DNA of 64,000 bases from NCBI GenBank assembly GCA_910580015.1, contig CAJTVT010000001.1:124001-188000 (forward strand), read 5' to 3'. The translations under genes and the position numbers were made by a program. Shown piece by piece: positions 18,583 through 30,184 of the stretch (positions within the stretch are counted from its first letter, which is position 1; each line of letters starts with the position of its first letter). The stretch is from an uncultured Lachnospiraceae bacterium. GTDB lineage: Bacteria; Bacillota; Clostridia; Lachnospirales; Lachnospiraceae. The notes beneath the pieces are model-generated. The model was given only the letters and a program-made list of their open reading frames with translations. It ran no database searches and was not told where the DNA came from.

Positions 18583-19779
18583 CTATCTTGCTCTTCCTGC
18601 ATATACTTCCGCTAATTTCTCGAAAGCAGGCAAGGATCGCTCAATCATTTCATAAGAGACACAATACGCAAGCCGCACATATCCTGGACAAGCAAACGTA
18701 GAGCCGCCTACCAGCAGGATATGATATTTCTTTGCCTCTTCCACAAATTTCTTTTCTTCTGCTTCTGGGGATTTGATAAACAGATAAAAGGCCCCTTGGG
18801 GCTTGATACATTCAAAACCAATTTCTGTCAGTTTATCATAAATCAATTTCCGGTTCCTGTCATAATATGCCACATCCGTAGTGGAATCCATGGCCTTCAC
18901 CAAAGCTTTCTGCATCAGAGACGGAGCATTGACAAAACCTAACATACGGTTTGCCACCGATAATCCACTACATGCCTGATCACAGTCCACCATCTGCGGA
19001 CAGACTGCAATATATCCGATTCGTTCCCCTGGTATAGATAAGGATTTGCTAAACGAATACGTAACAAACGTATTATTATAATATTTCGTGAGAAATGGCA
19101 CCTGGTTTCCATCGTAAACCAGTTCTCGATATGGCTCATCCGATACCATAAATATCTCATGTCCATACTCCTTCTGCTTTTTCTCCAAAATAGATGCCAT
19201 TTTCTGAATTGTCTCCTCCGAATATATCACACCTGTAGGATTCACCGGATTGTTGATAATCACAGCCTTTGTCTTATCTGTAATCTTTTGCTCCATATCC
19301 TCAAAATCTGGCTGGAAGGTCTCTGTATCTGGGTGTACCTCTTTTAAAATTCCCTGATGATTGGTCACATAACCTCTGTATTCTCCAAAATAAGGCGCAA
19401 GCGCAAGCACCTCATCTCCAGGATCTAAAATCGTCTTAAACACCACATTCAATGCACCTGCCGCACCAACCGTCATCACAATATGCTTTCCAGCAAATTC
19501 TGTGCCAAATCGCCGATTCAGATTATCTGCCACTGCCTGTCGGGTCTCTGGATATCCCGCATTGTCCATATATCCGTGAAGCTCCAATGAACTCTCATTC
19601 TGCACCGCGTCAATAATTGCCTGGTTATACTCCTCTGGAACTGGAGTCATAGGATTTCCCAGACTAAAATCATATACATTTTCAGCCCCAACCTTTGCTG
19701 CCAGTTCCTTTCCTTCCAGAAACATCGCGCGGATAGCAGAACTGTTTGCCACTGCCTCCTGCATTTTCTTTGAAATCAT
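18583..19779 (-). CDS. PLP-dependent class I aminotransferase (aspartate aminotransferase-like)
   Basis: A 398-residue fold-type I aminotransferase. The Schiff-base lysine is in TYSFSKSLSIPGERIGY, the PLP-contacting asparagine in INNPVNPTGVIYSEE, and the carboxylate-binding arginine in CPGYVRLAYC near the C-terminus. The family covers aspartate, alanine and aromatic aminotransferases. Substrate cannot be assigned from sequence alone. GAGG lies 8 bases upstream. It heads the run with hisC, DUF368, DUF1294 and possibly glyA. Confidence 0.92.
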   Translation of the reverse strand: MISKKMQEAVANSSAIRAMFLEGKELAAKVGAENVYDFSLGNPMTPVPEEYNQAIIDAVQNESSLELHGYMDNAGYPETRQAVADNLNRRFGTEFAGKHIVMTVGAAGALNVVFKTILDPGDEVLALAPYFGEYRGYVTNHQGILKEVHPDTETFQPDFEDMEQKITDKTKAVIINNPVNPTGVIYSEETIQKMASILEKKQKEYGHEIFMVSDEPYRELVYDGNQVPFLTKYYNNTFVTYSFSKSLSIPGERIGYIAVCPQMVDCDQACSGLSVANRMLGFVNAPSLMQKALVKAMDSTTDVAYYDRNRKLIYDKLTEIGFECIKPQGAFYLFIKSPEAEEKKFVEEAKKYHILLVGGSTFACPGYVRLAYCVSYEMIERSLPAFEKLAEVYAGRAR

Positions 19780-19845
19780 CTTATCATCCTCTTTCTGTTA
19801 TTTTAAAACAAAATACTTTTTCATTCTATCACGAATAACTGTAAA

Positions 19846-19879
19846 AAAAAAGAGGCACATTTTCATGTACACTCTTTTT
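19846..19879 (-). terminator. Intrinsic terminator after the galactanase gene
   Basis: A stem pairing AAAAAGAG with CTCTTTTT, extended by GTACATGAAAATGTGC, is followed on the minus strand by a T run. It closes the galactan operon. Confidence 0.8.
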
Positions 19880-19897
19880 CTCAAATCCGCTGCCACC

Positions 19898-21031
19898 TTA
19901 AGCCTTAAAATTCTTTATGACATCCAACGCTGGAAGTGGCCTACCTTCATAGTCAAATAACGCCTGGTTCGCCCATTCATTACCACAAGGACCAGGATCT
20001 TTCATATATTTCAGGGAAGCTGCTGTTGCCCAACCGCTACCAGGCACTGGAATCCATGCAGGCTCCCAATAGAAAAATCCACGGCCCAGGCCCTTGGGGA
20101 CCCTGGCTATCCGCCCCATAAAATCTTTCATAAAATCTGACTGCCCCTGTTTGGTCATGGGATATTCAATTTTCTGCACCAGTGAAGGTTTCGTAGCCAT
20201 TCCTTTTCGTTCTTCTGGTTGAAGTTTCTCATACTCTGCATAATCTTCCATGGTATATCCCATAGAAACCTCTGCCACAACAAGTTCTTTGCCATAACGT
20301 TGTGCTAAATCCTTCATATTATATTCCAGATCTGCAAGAGAACCATGCCAGAATGGATAGTATGACAAACCAATCACATCAAAATCTGCTCCATCATTCT
20401 CAAAATAGTTATCAAACCATTCACGGTACAGTGCATTGTTGCCGCCATTGTCCAGATGAATCATAATAGGTGTGTCCCAGTCCATGGAACGTACCCCCCG
20501 GATTCCCGCATTGACAAGCCATGCAATATTTTCATAGTTGGGACGTTTTCCGTCAGGCCACAATAAACCATTTGACAATTCATTGCCAACTTGCACCATA
20601 TCTGGAAATACACCCTCTACCCGCATATTCCGCAATACCGCAACTGTGAAATCTTGCACCGCATACTCCAATCGTTTTCCGGTAAAATCCGCCCACGCCT
20701 TAGGTTTGATCTGTTTTCCTGGATCTGCCCAAAAATCACTGTAATGCAAATCCAGCAAAATATAAATCCCACGGTCCCTTGCTCGCTGTGCCAGAGCGAT
20801 CACAGATTCCATATCGTTCGTGCCGCCTCCATAGGGTTCTCCCTGCTGAGAATATGGATGGTTCCAAAGACGCAACCGGATAGCATTCATGCCGTATTCC
20901 TGCAAAATGGACAAGACATCTCTCTCGTCTCCATCCTCATCCTGAAATTTAGCCCCCAATTTTTCTAATTCCAGGAGCGTGGAGACATCCATTCCCTTGA
21001 TAAATTTCATTTTCTCTGAAATTTTTCCCAT
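19898..21031 (-). CDS. GH53 endo-beta-1,4-galactanase, intracellular
   Basis: A 377-residue glycoside hydrolase family 53 enzyme, cleaving beta-1,4-galactan (pectic side chains) or its oligomers by a retaining mechanism. The acid/base Glu lies in VQVGNELSNG and the nucleophile Glu in VVAEVSMGY. Other family blocks are MKFIKGMDVSTL, NAIRLRLWNHP, LLDLHYSDFWADPGKQ and GFFYWEPAWIPV. No signal peptide is present, unlike most GH53 enzymes. It should act in the cytoplasm on galacto-oligosaccharides brought in by the ABC importer upstream, feeding the GH2 beta-galactosidase. It is the last gene of the operon, 40 bases after the zinc-ribbon gene. Confidence 0.93.
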   Translation of the reverse strand: MGKISEKMKFIKGMDVSTLLELEKLGAKFQDEDGDERDVLSILQEYGMNAIRLRLWNHPYSQQGEPYGGGTNDMESVIALAQRARDRGIYILLDLHYSDFWADPGKQIKPKAWADFTGKRLEYAVQDFTVAVLRNMRVEGVFPDMVQVGNELSNGLLWPDGKRPNYENIAWLVNAGIRGVRSMDWDTPIMIHLDNGGNNALYREWFDNYFENDGADFDVIGLSYYPFWHGSLADLEYNMKDLAQRYGKELVVAEVSMGYTMEDYAEYEKLQPEERKGMATKPSLVQKIEYPMTKQGQSDFMKDFMGRIARVPKGLGRGFFYWEPAWIPVPGSGWATAASLKYMKDPGPCGNEWANQALFDYEGRPLPALDVIKNFKA

Positions 21032-21071
21032 AACCTTCTACCTCTTTTTCTTTTGGATACTTTCAGAATTG

Positions 21072-21290
21072 TCAATCAAAATCAAATTTGGTAATCCGCT
21101 TCGCCATGGCACCATAACGGAACCGAATCATCTCATTTTTCTCCAGAACATCCTTCTCATCCCCAGTATACTGACACCTTATGCAGTAAAATTCATCCTT
21201 ATCCTTATCATAAAACATATCAATATCCAGATCCCTCATAAAACAGGAAGGACATCTGTAATTTAATTTGCCTTTTCCAGATTGAGCCAT
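21072..21290 (-). CDS. Small zinc-ribbon protein
   Basis: A 72-residue protein with two CxxC knuckles, CPSC (about 13-16) and CIRC (about 36-39), so it should bind one zinc. The remainder is charged and has no further motif. It overlaps the end of the 611-residue gene by 28 bases and lies 40 bases before the GH53 gene, so it is transcribed with the galactan enzymes. Function unknown. Confidence 0.75.
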   Translation of the reverse strand: MAQSGKGKLNYRCPSCFMRDLDIDMFYDKDKDEFYCIRCQYTGDEKDVLEKNEMIRFRYGAMAKRITKFDFD

Positions 21291-23098
21291 GTTGCAAATA
21301 CCTCCTTATCTGAGATTGTCTTGGTGTAACCCAAGGTAAACATGGGTGAGAACGCATAACCTTCCCTGACATATCCCACCGCGCCTTTGTCGGAAGATGT
21401 CATAGATACCTTGGTCTCTATTGCTGGAATCACCGCACTGACCGCATCCGCACCTGCAAGTTGCTCTTCCCTACACCGATACTCATAGGAAATGCTCTTT
21501 TCCTCTGCACCTTCACATTTGAGAATAATTCCTGTCATATCCTCTGGGTACTCTGTCGTACCATAACAAGCAACCATGTACTCATTCAGTTCCACTTTCG
21601 CCTCTGGATTGCTCATTTCAAGAATGTTTCTCTCAATCTTCACATTGGAGCTTCCCTCCTCAAAATAAATTTTGGTCTGAAGCTTCACGGTCAAATCATA
21701 GAACTCAATATCTACGGGATCTAACGTAAGAATTCTGGTATTTTCCACTTGTGAGAAATGTGCCTTTGTACGACACAGGCAAAGATCTACTTCCTCTCCA
21801 TTGTAGGACAATTTTGCACTGCGAACAGTTCCTTCTCCTGCATAATGTGTAAAGTATCCTGCCCGATATTTCTCCTGAATCAAGAATGGATAGGAGGCAT
21901 CTTGCACATGCTTAGTTCCAATTCCCACTGGCCACTCAAGCTTGGCAGCATATGGTCTTAAATCCACAATTGCTCCACCCTGATCCATATTGACACAGAC
22001 ACGCATATAAGGATCACAATACCAAAAGAGCTGTTTGTCAGAACCATACAAAATATCTCTCCACAGCGCACATTCTGGTTCCGTGTAATGCTTTTTCTCA
22101 CGGTAATAATCTGCAAATTCCGCCATGGTCATGTCCACGAGTTTTCCTTCTTTTTTCAGCTTGCCGTAATAAGCACACCCATCGGAATAAGATTTCTCCA
22201 ACAATTCATAAGGAGCTTCCCAGCGCCCCATTTTATTCATCCATGCAGGCCCTACAAACATCATGTTATACGCATAACCATTGTTATATTTCTCCAAATC
22301 ACGGTACTGGTCAATCAAATTATACAGATATGGATACTCCCAGGTATTACTGTCATAAATCATTCCACGAAGTACGTTTTGAGGATGGGTTCCAAAATTG
22401 GAGCCATTGCCATCATAACATGCAATCAAATCTCTGGAAAGATGAGGAATCGCTACAATCCCGCTGTCCTCTTGTTCATTTGCCGCCGGAGCATGTGTAT
22501 TCTGTTTTGATGGAATCCAAGGCGCCCAGGGACCTCCATCAAATAAAGTATACCAGGAATTATTACAGGTATGGTAGGCTTTTGGGCCTTCCTCCCAACA
22601 AGTTGCCACCGCGCATTTCACAGAAGGATATTTCTCCTTAATATAATTGGTGAGCTCTGCATCCAAATAATAGGAGCCTGTAGATTCTGGATAAAATCCA
22701 AATATTTCATGGAACTTAGCAAAAATATCGTCTACAATAGATTTCTTATCCTCCATGGAAAACATCCAGATACAGAAATCTTTTGTCTTATACTTTTCAC
22801 GAAATTCCTTACAGGGAAGTCCCAATAAAGAGAGAGAAATCTCATCCCCATATTTTTCATGATCTGCTTTTGCAAGAGCAACTGCTTCCTCATTAAATAA
22901 GCTTGCATACGTCATCTGTATAGTAGTCTTCAAGCCATTCTCGTGCGCAAGACGCTGCTGTGTCTTAAAAATATCCAGAGATTCGGTCAGCAATGCCTTC
23001 CTTCCAATGTCCTCCGCCTTTCCATGTCCAGTCACTTTCTCTGCATACTCTGGCACCATCTCTGGGCGGTGGATAATATTCACTACAAATTTATCCAT
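21263..23098 (-). CDS. Unknown 611-residue cytoplasmic protein of the galactan locus
   Basis: The start MDKFVVNIIHR has AGGAGG upstream; an earlier in-frame start would lie within the MITE. Residues 1-280 look like an alpha/beta barrel of the deacetylase/GH38/GH57 kind, with repeated acidic and aromatic motifs (STGSYYLDAELTNYIKEKYP, VATCWEEGPKAYHT, PWAPWIPSKQN). Residues about 380-610 are beta-rich, ending in a probable jelly-roll. It resembles large DUF3863/DUF3864-type proteins found in glycan loci, but I cannot confirm this by eye. No signal peptide. Position between the beta-galactosidase and galactanase genes implies a role in galactan or arabinogalactan breakdown (inference). Confidence 0.7.
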   Translation of the reverse strand: MDKFVVNIIHRPEMVPEYAEKVTGHGKAEDIGRKALLTESLDIFKTQQRLAHENGLKTTIQMTYASLFNEEAVALAKADHEKYGDEISLSLLGLPCKEFREKYKTKDFCIWMFSMEDKKSIVDDIFAKFHEIFGFYPESTGSYYLDAELTNYIKEKYPSVKCAVATCWEEGPKAYHTCNNSWYTLFDGGPWAPWIPSKQNTHAPAANEQEDSGIVAIPHLSRDLIACYDGNGSNFGTHPQNVLRGMIYDSNTWEYPYLYNLIDQYRDLEKYNNGYAYNMMFVGPAWMNKMGRWEAPYELLEKSYSDGCAYYGKLKKEGKLVDMTMAEFADYYREKKHYTEPECALWRDILYGSDKQLFWYCDPYMRVCVNMDQGGAIVDLRPYAAKLEWPVGIGTKHVQDASYPFLIQEKYRAGYFTHYAGEGTVRSAKLSYNGEEVDLCLCRTKAHFSQVENTRILTLDPVDIEFYDLTVKLQTKIYFEEGSSNVKIERNILEMSNPEAKVELNEYMVACYGTTEYPEDMTGIILKCEGAEEKSISYEYRCREEQLAGADAVSAVIPAIETKVSMTSSDKGAVGYVREGYAFSPMFTLGYTKTISDKEVFATWLNLEKAN

Positions 23099-23125
23099 GT
23101 TCTTCCTCCTTCTTGTCCTGTCCCC

Positions 23126-23289
23126 TAGTGTACTGACACATTTATAATTAGGCAAACCTACTTGCCTTTTCATCCATCTGCTGCGTTAGATTTTCTAGCT
23201 GTAGCCACCGCTACACCGTTGAAAATCTGCCTTGCAGAAGAATGAAAATTCTGCGTAGTTTCACCAAATATAAACGTGTCAGTACACTA
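23126..23289. repeat. 164-bp MITE-like element, family 2, copy A
   Basis: The ends TAGTGTACTGACACATTTATA and TATAAACGTGTCAGTACACTA are near-perfect inverted repeats. Reading the outermost TA pairs as target duplications fits an IS630/Tc1-mariner type MITE. A 164-bp copy in opposite orientation lies at 49428-49591. Interior arms (AGATTTTC with GAAAATCT, GTAGC with GCTAC, CAGAA with TTCTG) allow a long hairpin. It lies in the 225-bp gap between the beta-galactosidase gene and the 611-residue gene, so it is transcribed as part of the operon. Confidence 0.8.
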
Positions 23290-23323
23290 GATATCCTAAG
23301 CTATCCAGGGGACACTGCCTCTT

Positions 23324-26395
<3,072 letters not shown>

Positions 26396-26434
26396 TTAGT
26401 TTGGCAGCACTTTAGAAAAGTGCTGCCAAACTAA
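26396..26434. terminator. Strong hairpin between importer permease and lacZ
   Basis: A near-perfect 17-bp stem (TAGTTTGGCAGCACTTT with AAGTGCTGCCAAACTA) has a 4-base loop. On the minus strand no T run follows, so partial termination or mRNA-end protection is more likely than full termination. It would separate expression of importer and enzyme genes. Confidence 0.65.
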
Positions 26435-26463
26435 TTATTTTAGGGAATCAAATATTACATCCA

Positions 26464-27285
26464 CTATTTTACTGCGCCCGTGATACCTTCTGCAAAACTC
26501 TTCTGCAAGAAGAAGAATATAACTACAGTTGGAAGACTACAAATCAATACGGCTAACATCAATATACCATAATCTGTAACATAACCTTCTGTCAGGTTCG
26601 CTACCAACATAGGCATAGTAACACTGGTATCATCTGTCATGATTACCTTGGGCCATAAATAGTTATTCCATGCATTCATGAATGTAATTGTCATTGCTGC
26701 TGCGTACGTGGAACGCATAGTCGGGACAAACATCCGGAAGAAAATCTGGATTTCATTCAAACCGTCAATTCTCGCTGCCTCAATAATATCATGTGGAAAG
26801 CTCCGTGCGCTTTGCCGGAACATCATGATTAGAAATGGCGTCGAAATTGTTGGCAAAATAAATGCGATGGTGGTATTTAATAGCTTTGCTGCTGAAAACA
26901 TCCGGAACAATGGAACCAATGTCGCAACAAATGGAACCATCATTGCCAAAAGCAATACAGACATTACTGCATCTTTTCCTTTATCATGGTAAATTTCAAA
27001 TCCGTATCCTGCAAGAGAACAGATTACCAAAGAAACAAGGGTCAAAATAATTGCATATTTAAATGAATTAAGCATCGCAGTCGGCACTGGTGACTGCGCA
27101 AATAATGACTTCCAGTTATCAAAAAACGCGCCTCCTGGGAGCATCGTCCCACGGCTGACATCCACACTCTTATTGGTAGCGCTGATCAGCATCCAGTAAA
27201 GTGGGAACACAGAAATCACTGATACAATCGTCAAAACGACATACATTAATGCATTGGCTCTTCTCGTCTTAGTCACGCTTGTCAC
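26464..27285 (-). CDS. Sugar ABC transporter permease, MalG type
   Basis: A 273-residue permease with six membrane helices. The EAA loop that contacts the ATPase is EAARIDGLNEIQIFFRMFVP (about 180-199). It pairs with the MalF-type permease directly upstream. The predicted start is GTG at 27285, overlapping that gene by 17 bases; the RBS is weak, and the next in-frame ATG is 13 codons later but would trim the first helix flank. No ATPase gene is in the locus, so a shared MsmK-like ATPase elsewhere is expected (inference from family practice). Confidence 0.92.
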   Translation of the reverse strand: MTSVTKTRRANALMYVVLTIVSVISVFPLYWMLISATNKSVDVSRGTMLPGGAFFDNWKSLFAQSPVPTAMLNSFKYAIILTLVSLVICSLAGYGFEIYHDKGKDAVMSVLLLAMMVPFVATLVPLFRMFSAAKLLNTTIAFILPTISTPFLIMMFRQSARSFPHDIIEAARIDGLNEIQIFFRMFVPTMRSTYAAAMTITFMNAWNNYLWPKVIMTDDTSVTMPMLVANLTEGYVTDYGILMLAVLICSLPTVVIFFFLQKSFAEGITGAVK

Positions 27286-28174
27286 CTACTTTCATCTGTA
27301 TAAATGCCAGTATCGCTACCAGAATAAAGATCAGGAAGGACATTGCGGCTGCGTACCCAAATTTTGGTACAAATTTAAAGGTTTGATTATAAATGTAATG
27401 AGACATTGTAATGGTTGCATTGGAAGGTCCACCTTTTGTCAAGTTGACAGACTCATCGAACAACTGCAATGTTCCGTTTGTAGACATAACTGTTGTAAGA
27501 AGAATCGTAGGCTTCAACAACGGAACCGTAATCTTAAAGAAAGTCTGCATCGGGGACGCCCCGTCAATCTTAGCTGCCTCATACACAGAATATTCAATGT
27601 TTTGCAGACCAGATAAGTAAAATACCATATTATATCCGGTCCATCTCCAAATTAATGCTATAATGATTACAATTTTTGCACTGGTCGCATTACCCAGAAA
27701 ATTATAACCTGTATTGAGAATTCCCAGCTTAATTAATACTGAGTTGATAAATCCATCCACTCCAAACAGAGAACGGAAGATTATCGCATAAGAAACCAGC
27801 GATGTTGCACAAGGTAAGAAAATTGCGGTACGAAACAGACCTTTGCACCGAAGATTCTTATTATTAAGCATAGATGCCAGGATCAACGCCAGGATCAGCA
27901 TTACTGGCACCTGTATAATCAGATAAAAGAATGTATTGCCCAAGGACTGCATAAAGTCCTTATCCTGAAACATTCGGATATAGTTTGTAGCTCCGTCAAA
28001 CTTTAAATTATTGGCCTTACCAGTCTGTAATGACAGGACAAATGCCTGGATCATAGGCCAAAAGCTCATAACTGCGATCATAAGAGTCGCAGGTGTTAGA
28101 AATATCCAACCAGTCAGGTTATGTCTTCTTTCCAACGACATTTTCTTTTTTTTGGCTCCCATTGTCTGGCTCAC
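27269..28174 (-). CDS. Sugar ABC transporter permease, MalF type
   Basis: A 301-residue permease with six membrane helices after a Lys-rich N-terminus. The EAA loop reads EAAKIDGASPMQTFFKITVP (about 214-233). It begins with GTG, preceded by AAGGGGG at 7 bases; an ATG four codons later is the alternative. It follows the solute-binding protein gene after an 89-bp gap holding a GC-rich hairpin. Confidence 0.92.
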   Translation of the reverse strand: MSQTMGAKKKKMSLERRHNLTGWIFLTPATLMIAVMSFWPMIQAFVLSLQTGKANNLKFDGATNYIRMFQDKDFMQSLGNTFFYLIIQVPVMLILALILASMLNNKNLRCKGLFRTAIFLPCATSLVSYAIIFRSLFGVDGFINSVLIKLGILNTGYNFLGNATSAKIVIIIALIWRWTGYNMVFYLSGLQNIEYSVYEAAKIDGASPMQTFFKITVPLLKPTILLTTVMSTNGTLQLFDESVNLTKGGPSNATITMSHYIYNQTFKFVPKFGYAAAMSFLIFILVAILAFIQMKVGDKRD

Positions 28175-28198
28175 ATCCGTGCCCCCTTTATATTCAGT

Positions 28199-28226
28199 CG
28201 GGGGCCAGCGCTTACGCTGTCCCCCG
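28199..28226 (-). promoter_or_regulatory. GC-rich hairpin between binding-protein and permease genes
   Basis: CGGGGG-C-CAGCG pairs with CGCTG-T-CCCCCG around a 4-base loop, without a T run. Hairpins at this position usually stabilise the upstream mRNA so that the binding protein is made in excess over the permeases. Confidence 0.65.
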
Positions 28227-28263
28227 CACTGTTTTTAGTAATAAAAATCTGTCTTATTTCAAA

Positions 28264-29688
28264 TTACTGCATATTAAATTCTACTGTTTCCTGTGCAGCC
28301 TTCAGTTCATCGTCAATATTAGCGCCACCTACTACATTCTGCATAGCAACTGCGATAGCATTTCTTGCTTCATAGTAGTATACACCAGTATTGTTGCTTG
28401 GGCATTTTCCAGCAAACTCTACAAGCTTAGCAGATACAGCATCGCCGCCAAAGAACTCATCTGGCTCACTATATACATCAGACTCACCTGCTGGCAAATA
28501 TGTAGCGATTGCACCAGAAGGAATAATATTCTCATACAGTTCTACACTTCCTGCAAATGTGCTTGCCAGGAAATCTTTCGCCAAATCTACGTTCTTGCAG
28601 TTGCTTGAGATTGCCCAAGAGGAACCACCGTTGTTAGAATAGTTCGTTGCATTGTCTACATCAACCAGTTTTGGCATATTGGTAACAGCCCATTTGCCGC
28701 TCTGGTCATCTGCAGTCTTGATAGAAGCCATGATCCAGCATCCGTTGATTGTACCTGCTACTGTCTCAGTTGTCATAGTAGAAATATACTGATCCCAGTC
28801 ATTTACCTCTACTAATACACCAGCTTCTCTCAAAGAATTATAAGTTTCCATAACCTTCTTCAGCGCAGCGTTGTCAACCATTGCAGGATTTCCCTCATCA
28901 TCAAACAGAGAAGCTCCACAGGACTGAAGCATCATCATGATAACATCTGACTCACCAGCCTGGCAGGACAGTAACGGCTTATTCGTCTTCTCAAGAACAA
29001 CCTTGCCCTTTTCAAGATACTCATCCCATGTGATATCTGTAAAGTCATCAATAGTAAAACCAGCCTCTTCCAAAACATCTGTTCTATAAGCTGCAATTGC
29101 AGTACCATTATCAAATGGAACGCCATAATTCTTTCCATCAATTACAGAATAAGCAGTCTTAGCTTCACCGAACTGAGTGAAATCAATACCACTGTCTGTC
29201 AAATCAACAACGGAATCTGGATAAGAAATAACATTTTTCTGGAAAGCGTTATCCTGCATCAGGAAGATATCTGGCATAGTCTCATAATTTCCACTGGTTG
29301 CAGCTGTGGTCAATTTGGTCTGAATATCATCCCAAGGAGTCTCAATTACTTCTACAGAGAAGTCTGGATGATCCTGCTGATATATTTCTCCTGCTTTTTC
29401 CATTGCGTTAATGTTGAATGCAGGGTCCCAGCACCAAACAGTCAACTTCTGCTCACCACCTGTAGTATCATCTGTTGTGGTGTCATCAGTTGTAGTATCA
29501 TCAGTTGTAGTATCATCTGTCGTGGTATCATCTGTCGTGGTATCATCTGTTGTAGTATCGCCTGTTGAGTCCTGCTGAGTATTGTTGTTGGAATCGGTTT
29601 TGGTATCATCAGCCTTGTCACCGCATCCAACCAACATGGTTGCTGTCATTGCCACACAGAGCAATGCGCTTAAGATTTTTCTTTTCAT
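28264..29688 (-). CDS. Sugar-binding lipoprotein of an ABC importer
   Basis: A 474-residue family 1 extracellular solute-binding protein. The signal peptide ends in a lipobox LVGC, with Cys22 as the lipidation site. A low-complexity linker of TTTDD repeats (about 42-76) tethers the binding domain to the membrane. The mature domain has LTVWCWDPAFNINAMEKAGEIY and typical CUT1 aromatic residues. It likely captures galacto-oligosaccharides, judged from the GH53 and GH2 genes in the operon. GGGAGG lies upstream. It is the first gene after the LacI-controlled promoter. Confidence 0.94.
   Translation of the reverse strand: MKRKILSALLCVAMTATMLVGCGDKADDTKTDSNNNTQQDSTGDTTTDDTTTDDTTTDDTTTDDTTTDDTTTDDTTGGEQKLTVWCWDPAFNINAMEKAGEIYQQDHPDFSVEVIETPWDDIQTKLTTAATSGNYETMPDIFLMQDNAFQKNVISYPDSVVDLTDSGIDFTQFGEAKTAYSVIDGKNYGVPFDNGTAIAAYRTDVLEEAGFTIDDFTDITWDEYLEKGKVVLEKTNKPLLSCQAGESDVIMMMLQSCGASLFDDEGNPAMVDNAALKKVMETYNSLREAGVLVEVNDWDQYISTMTTETVAGTINGCWIMASIKTADDQSGKWAVTNMPKLVDVDNATNYSNNGGSSWAISSNCKNVDLAKDFLASTFAGSVELYENIIPSGAIATYLPAGESDVYSEPDEFFGGDAVSAKLVEFAGKCPSNNTGVYYYEARNAIAVAMQNVVGGANIDDELKAAQETVEFNMQ
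29453..29565. repeat. 15-bp tandem repeats encoding the TTTDD linker
   Basis: About six to seven in-frame copies of a 15-bp unit lie in the binding-protein gene. Units differ at synonymous sites, so it is an old array rather than a recent slippage. No spacers of CRISPR type are present. Confidence 0.75.
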
Positions 29689-29745
29689 CTTTTTTCCCTC
29701 CCGTGAAAAACTTTAAATTTTAGAGCAACAAATGCGCACTTTGCG

Positions 29746-29757
29746 CAATCGGTTGTT
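29746..29757. promoter_or_regulatory. LacI-family operator, promoter-proximal
   Basis: CAATCGGTTG, one mismatch from the perfect palindrome CAACCGGTTG found at 29882-29893, lies just downstream of the importer promoter's predicted start point. Binding would block transcription. The expected ligand is a LacI-family regulator encoded upstream. Confidence 0.6.
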
Positions 29758-29767
29758 CCGTATAACT

Positions 29768-29796
29768 AGTTTACCAAATATAGGATTTGATGTCAA
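29768..29796 (-). promoter_or_regulatory. Promoter of the galactan importer operon
   Basis: On the minus strand, a perfect TTGACA, a 17-base spacer and TAAACT lie about 80 bases upstream of the binding-protein gene. A second overlapping TTGACA lies 6 bases further upstream. Confidence 0.65.
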
Positions 29797-29881
29797 TGTC
29801 AACACTTTCCAGTTTTTCATTAGAATTTTTGTATATTCTATCTAACAACTTTTCGTCATTATTACTATAATTTACGCACGA

Positions 29882-29893
29882 ACAACCGGTTGT
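29882..29893. promoter_or_regulatory. LacI-family operator, distal perfect palindrome
   Basis: ACAACCGGTTGT is a perfect 12-bp palindrome with a central CG, as expected for LacI/GalR regulators. It lies 136 bp (about 13 helical turns) from the proximal operator, a spacing that would allow looping. Confidence 0.65.
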
Positions 29894-30082
29894 CTTATTT
29901 TATTTTTCCAAATTTTTATATATATATGAACATTTCTACATAAAAAATCTACGATTCAAGGGAAGTTACAGCACATTGCACATTTACTGAATTCATTGGT
30001 AAATTTACCTATATTTACATTGCAATTTACCTCCATTTTTACCTAATATTAACTTTAGACTTCACCTTTAAATTCTAAAAAA

Positions 30083-30138
30083 GCACATACTTCTGTGAAA
30101 ATTATGGATTTATTAGAAACTTTCACAAGAGTATGTGC
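30083..30138 (-). terminator. Intrinsic terminator after the LacI-family regulator
   Basis: On the minus strand GCACATACTCTTGTGAAA pairs with TTTCACAGAAGTATGTGC, followed by TTTTTT. It isolates the regulator transcript from the importer operon. The remaining AT-rich bases between 29900 and 30080 hold nothing I can recognise. Confidence 0.85.
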
Positions 30139-30184
30139 CTCCATAAAAATTTACTAAAACTTTACAATTTTCGACATTTTCCGA

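Noticed and set aside
21263..23173. GH112 phosphorylase identity for the 611-residue protein.
   Set aside because: I considered it because of the galactose context, but the characteristic motifs are not present.
29453..29565. Regular short repeats resembling a CRISPR array.
   Set aside because: They are contiguous 15-bp in-frame units encoding a Thr/Asp linker, without unique spacers or cas genes.
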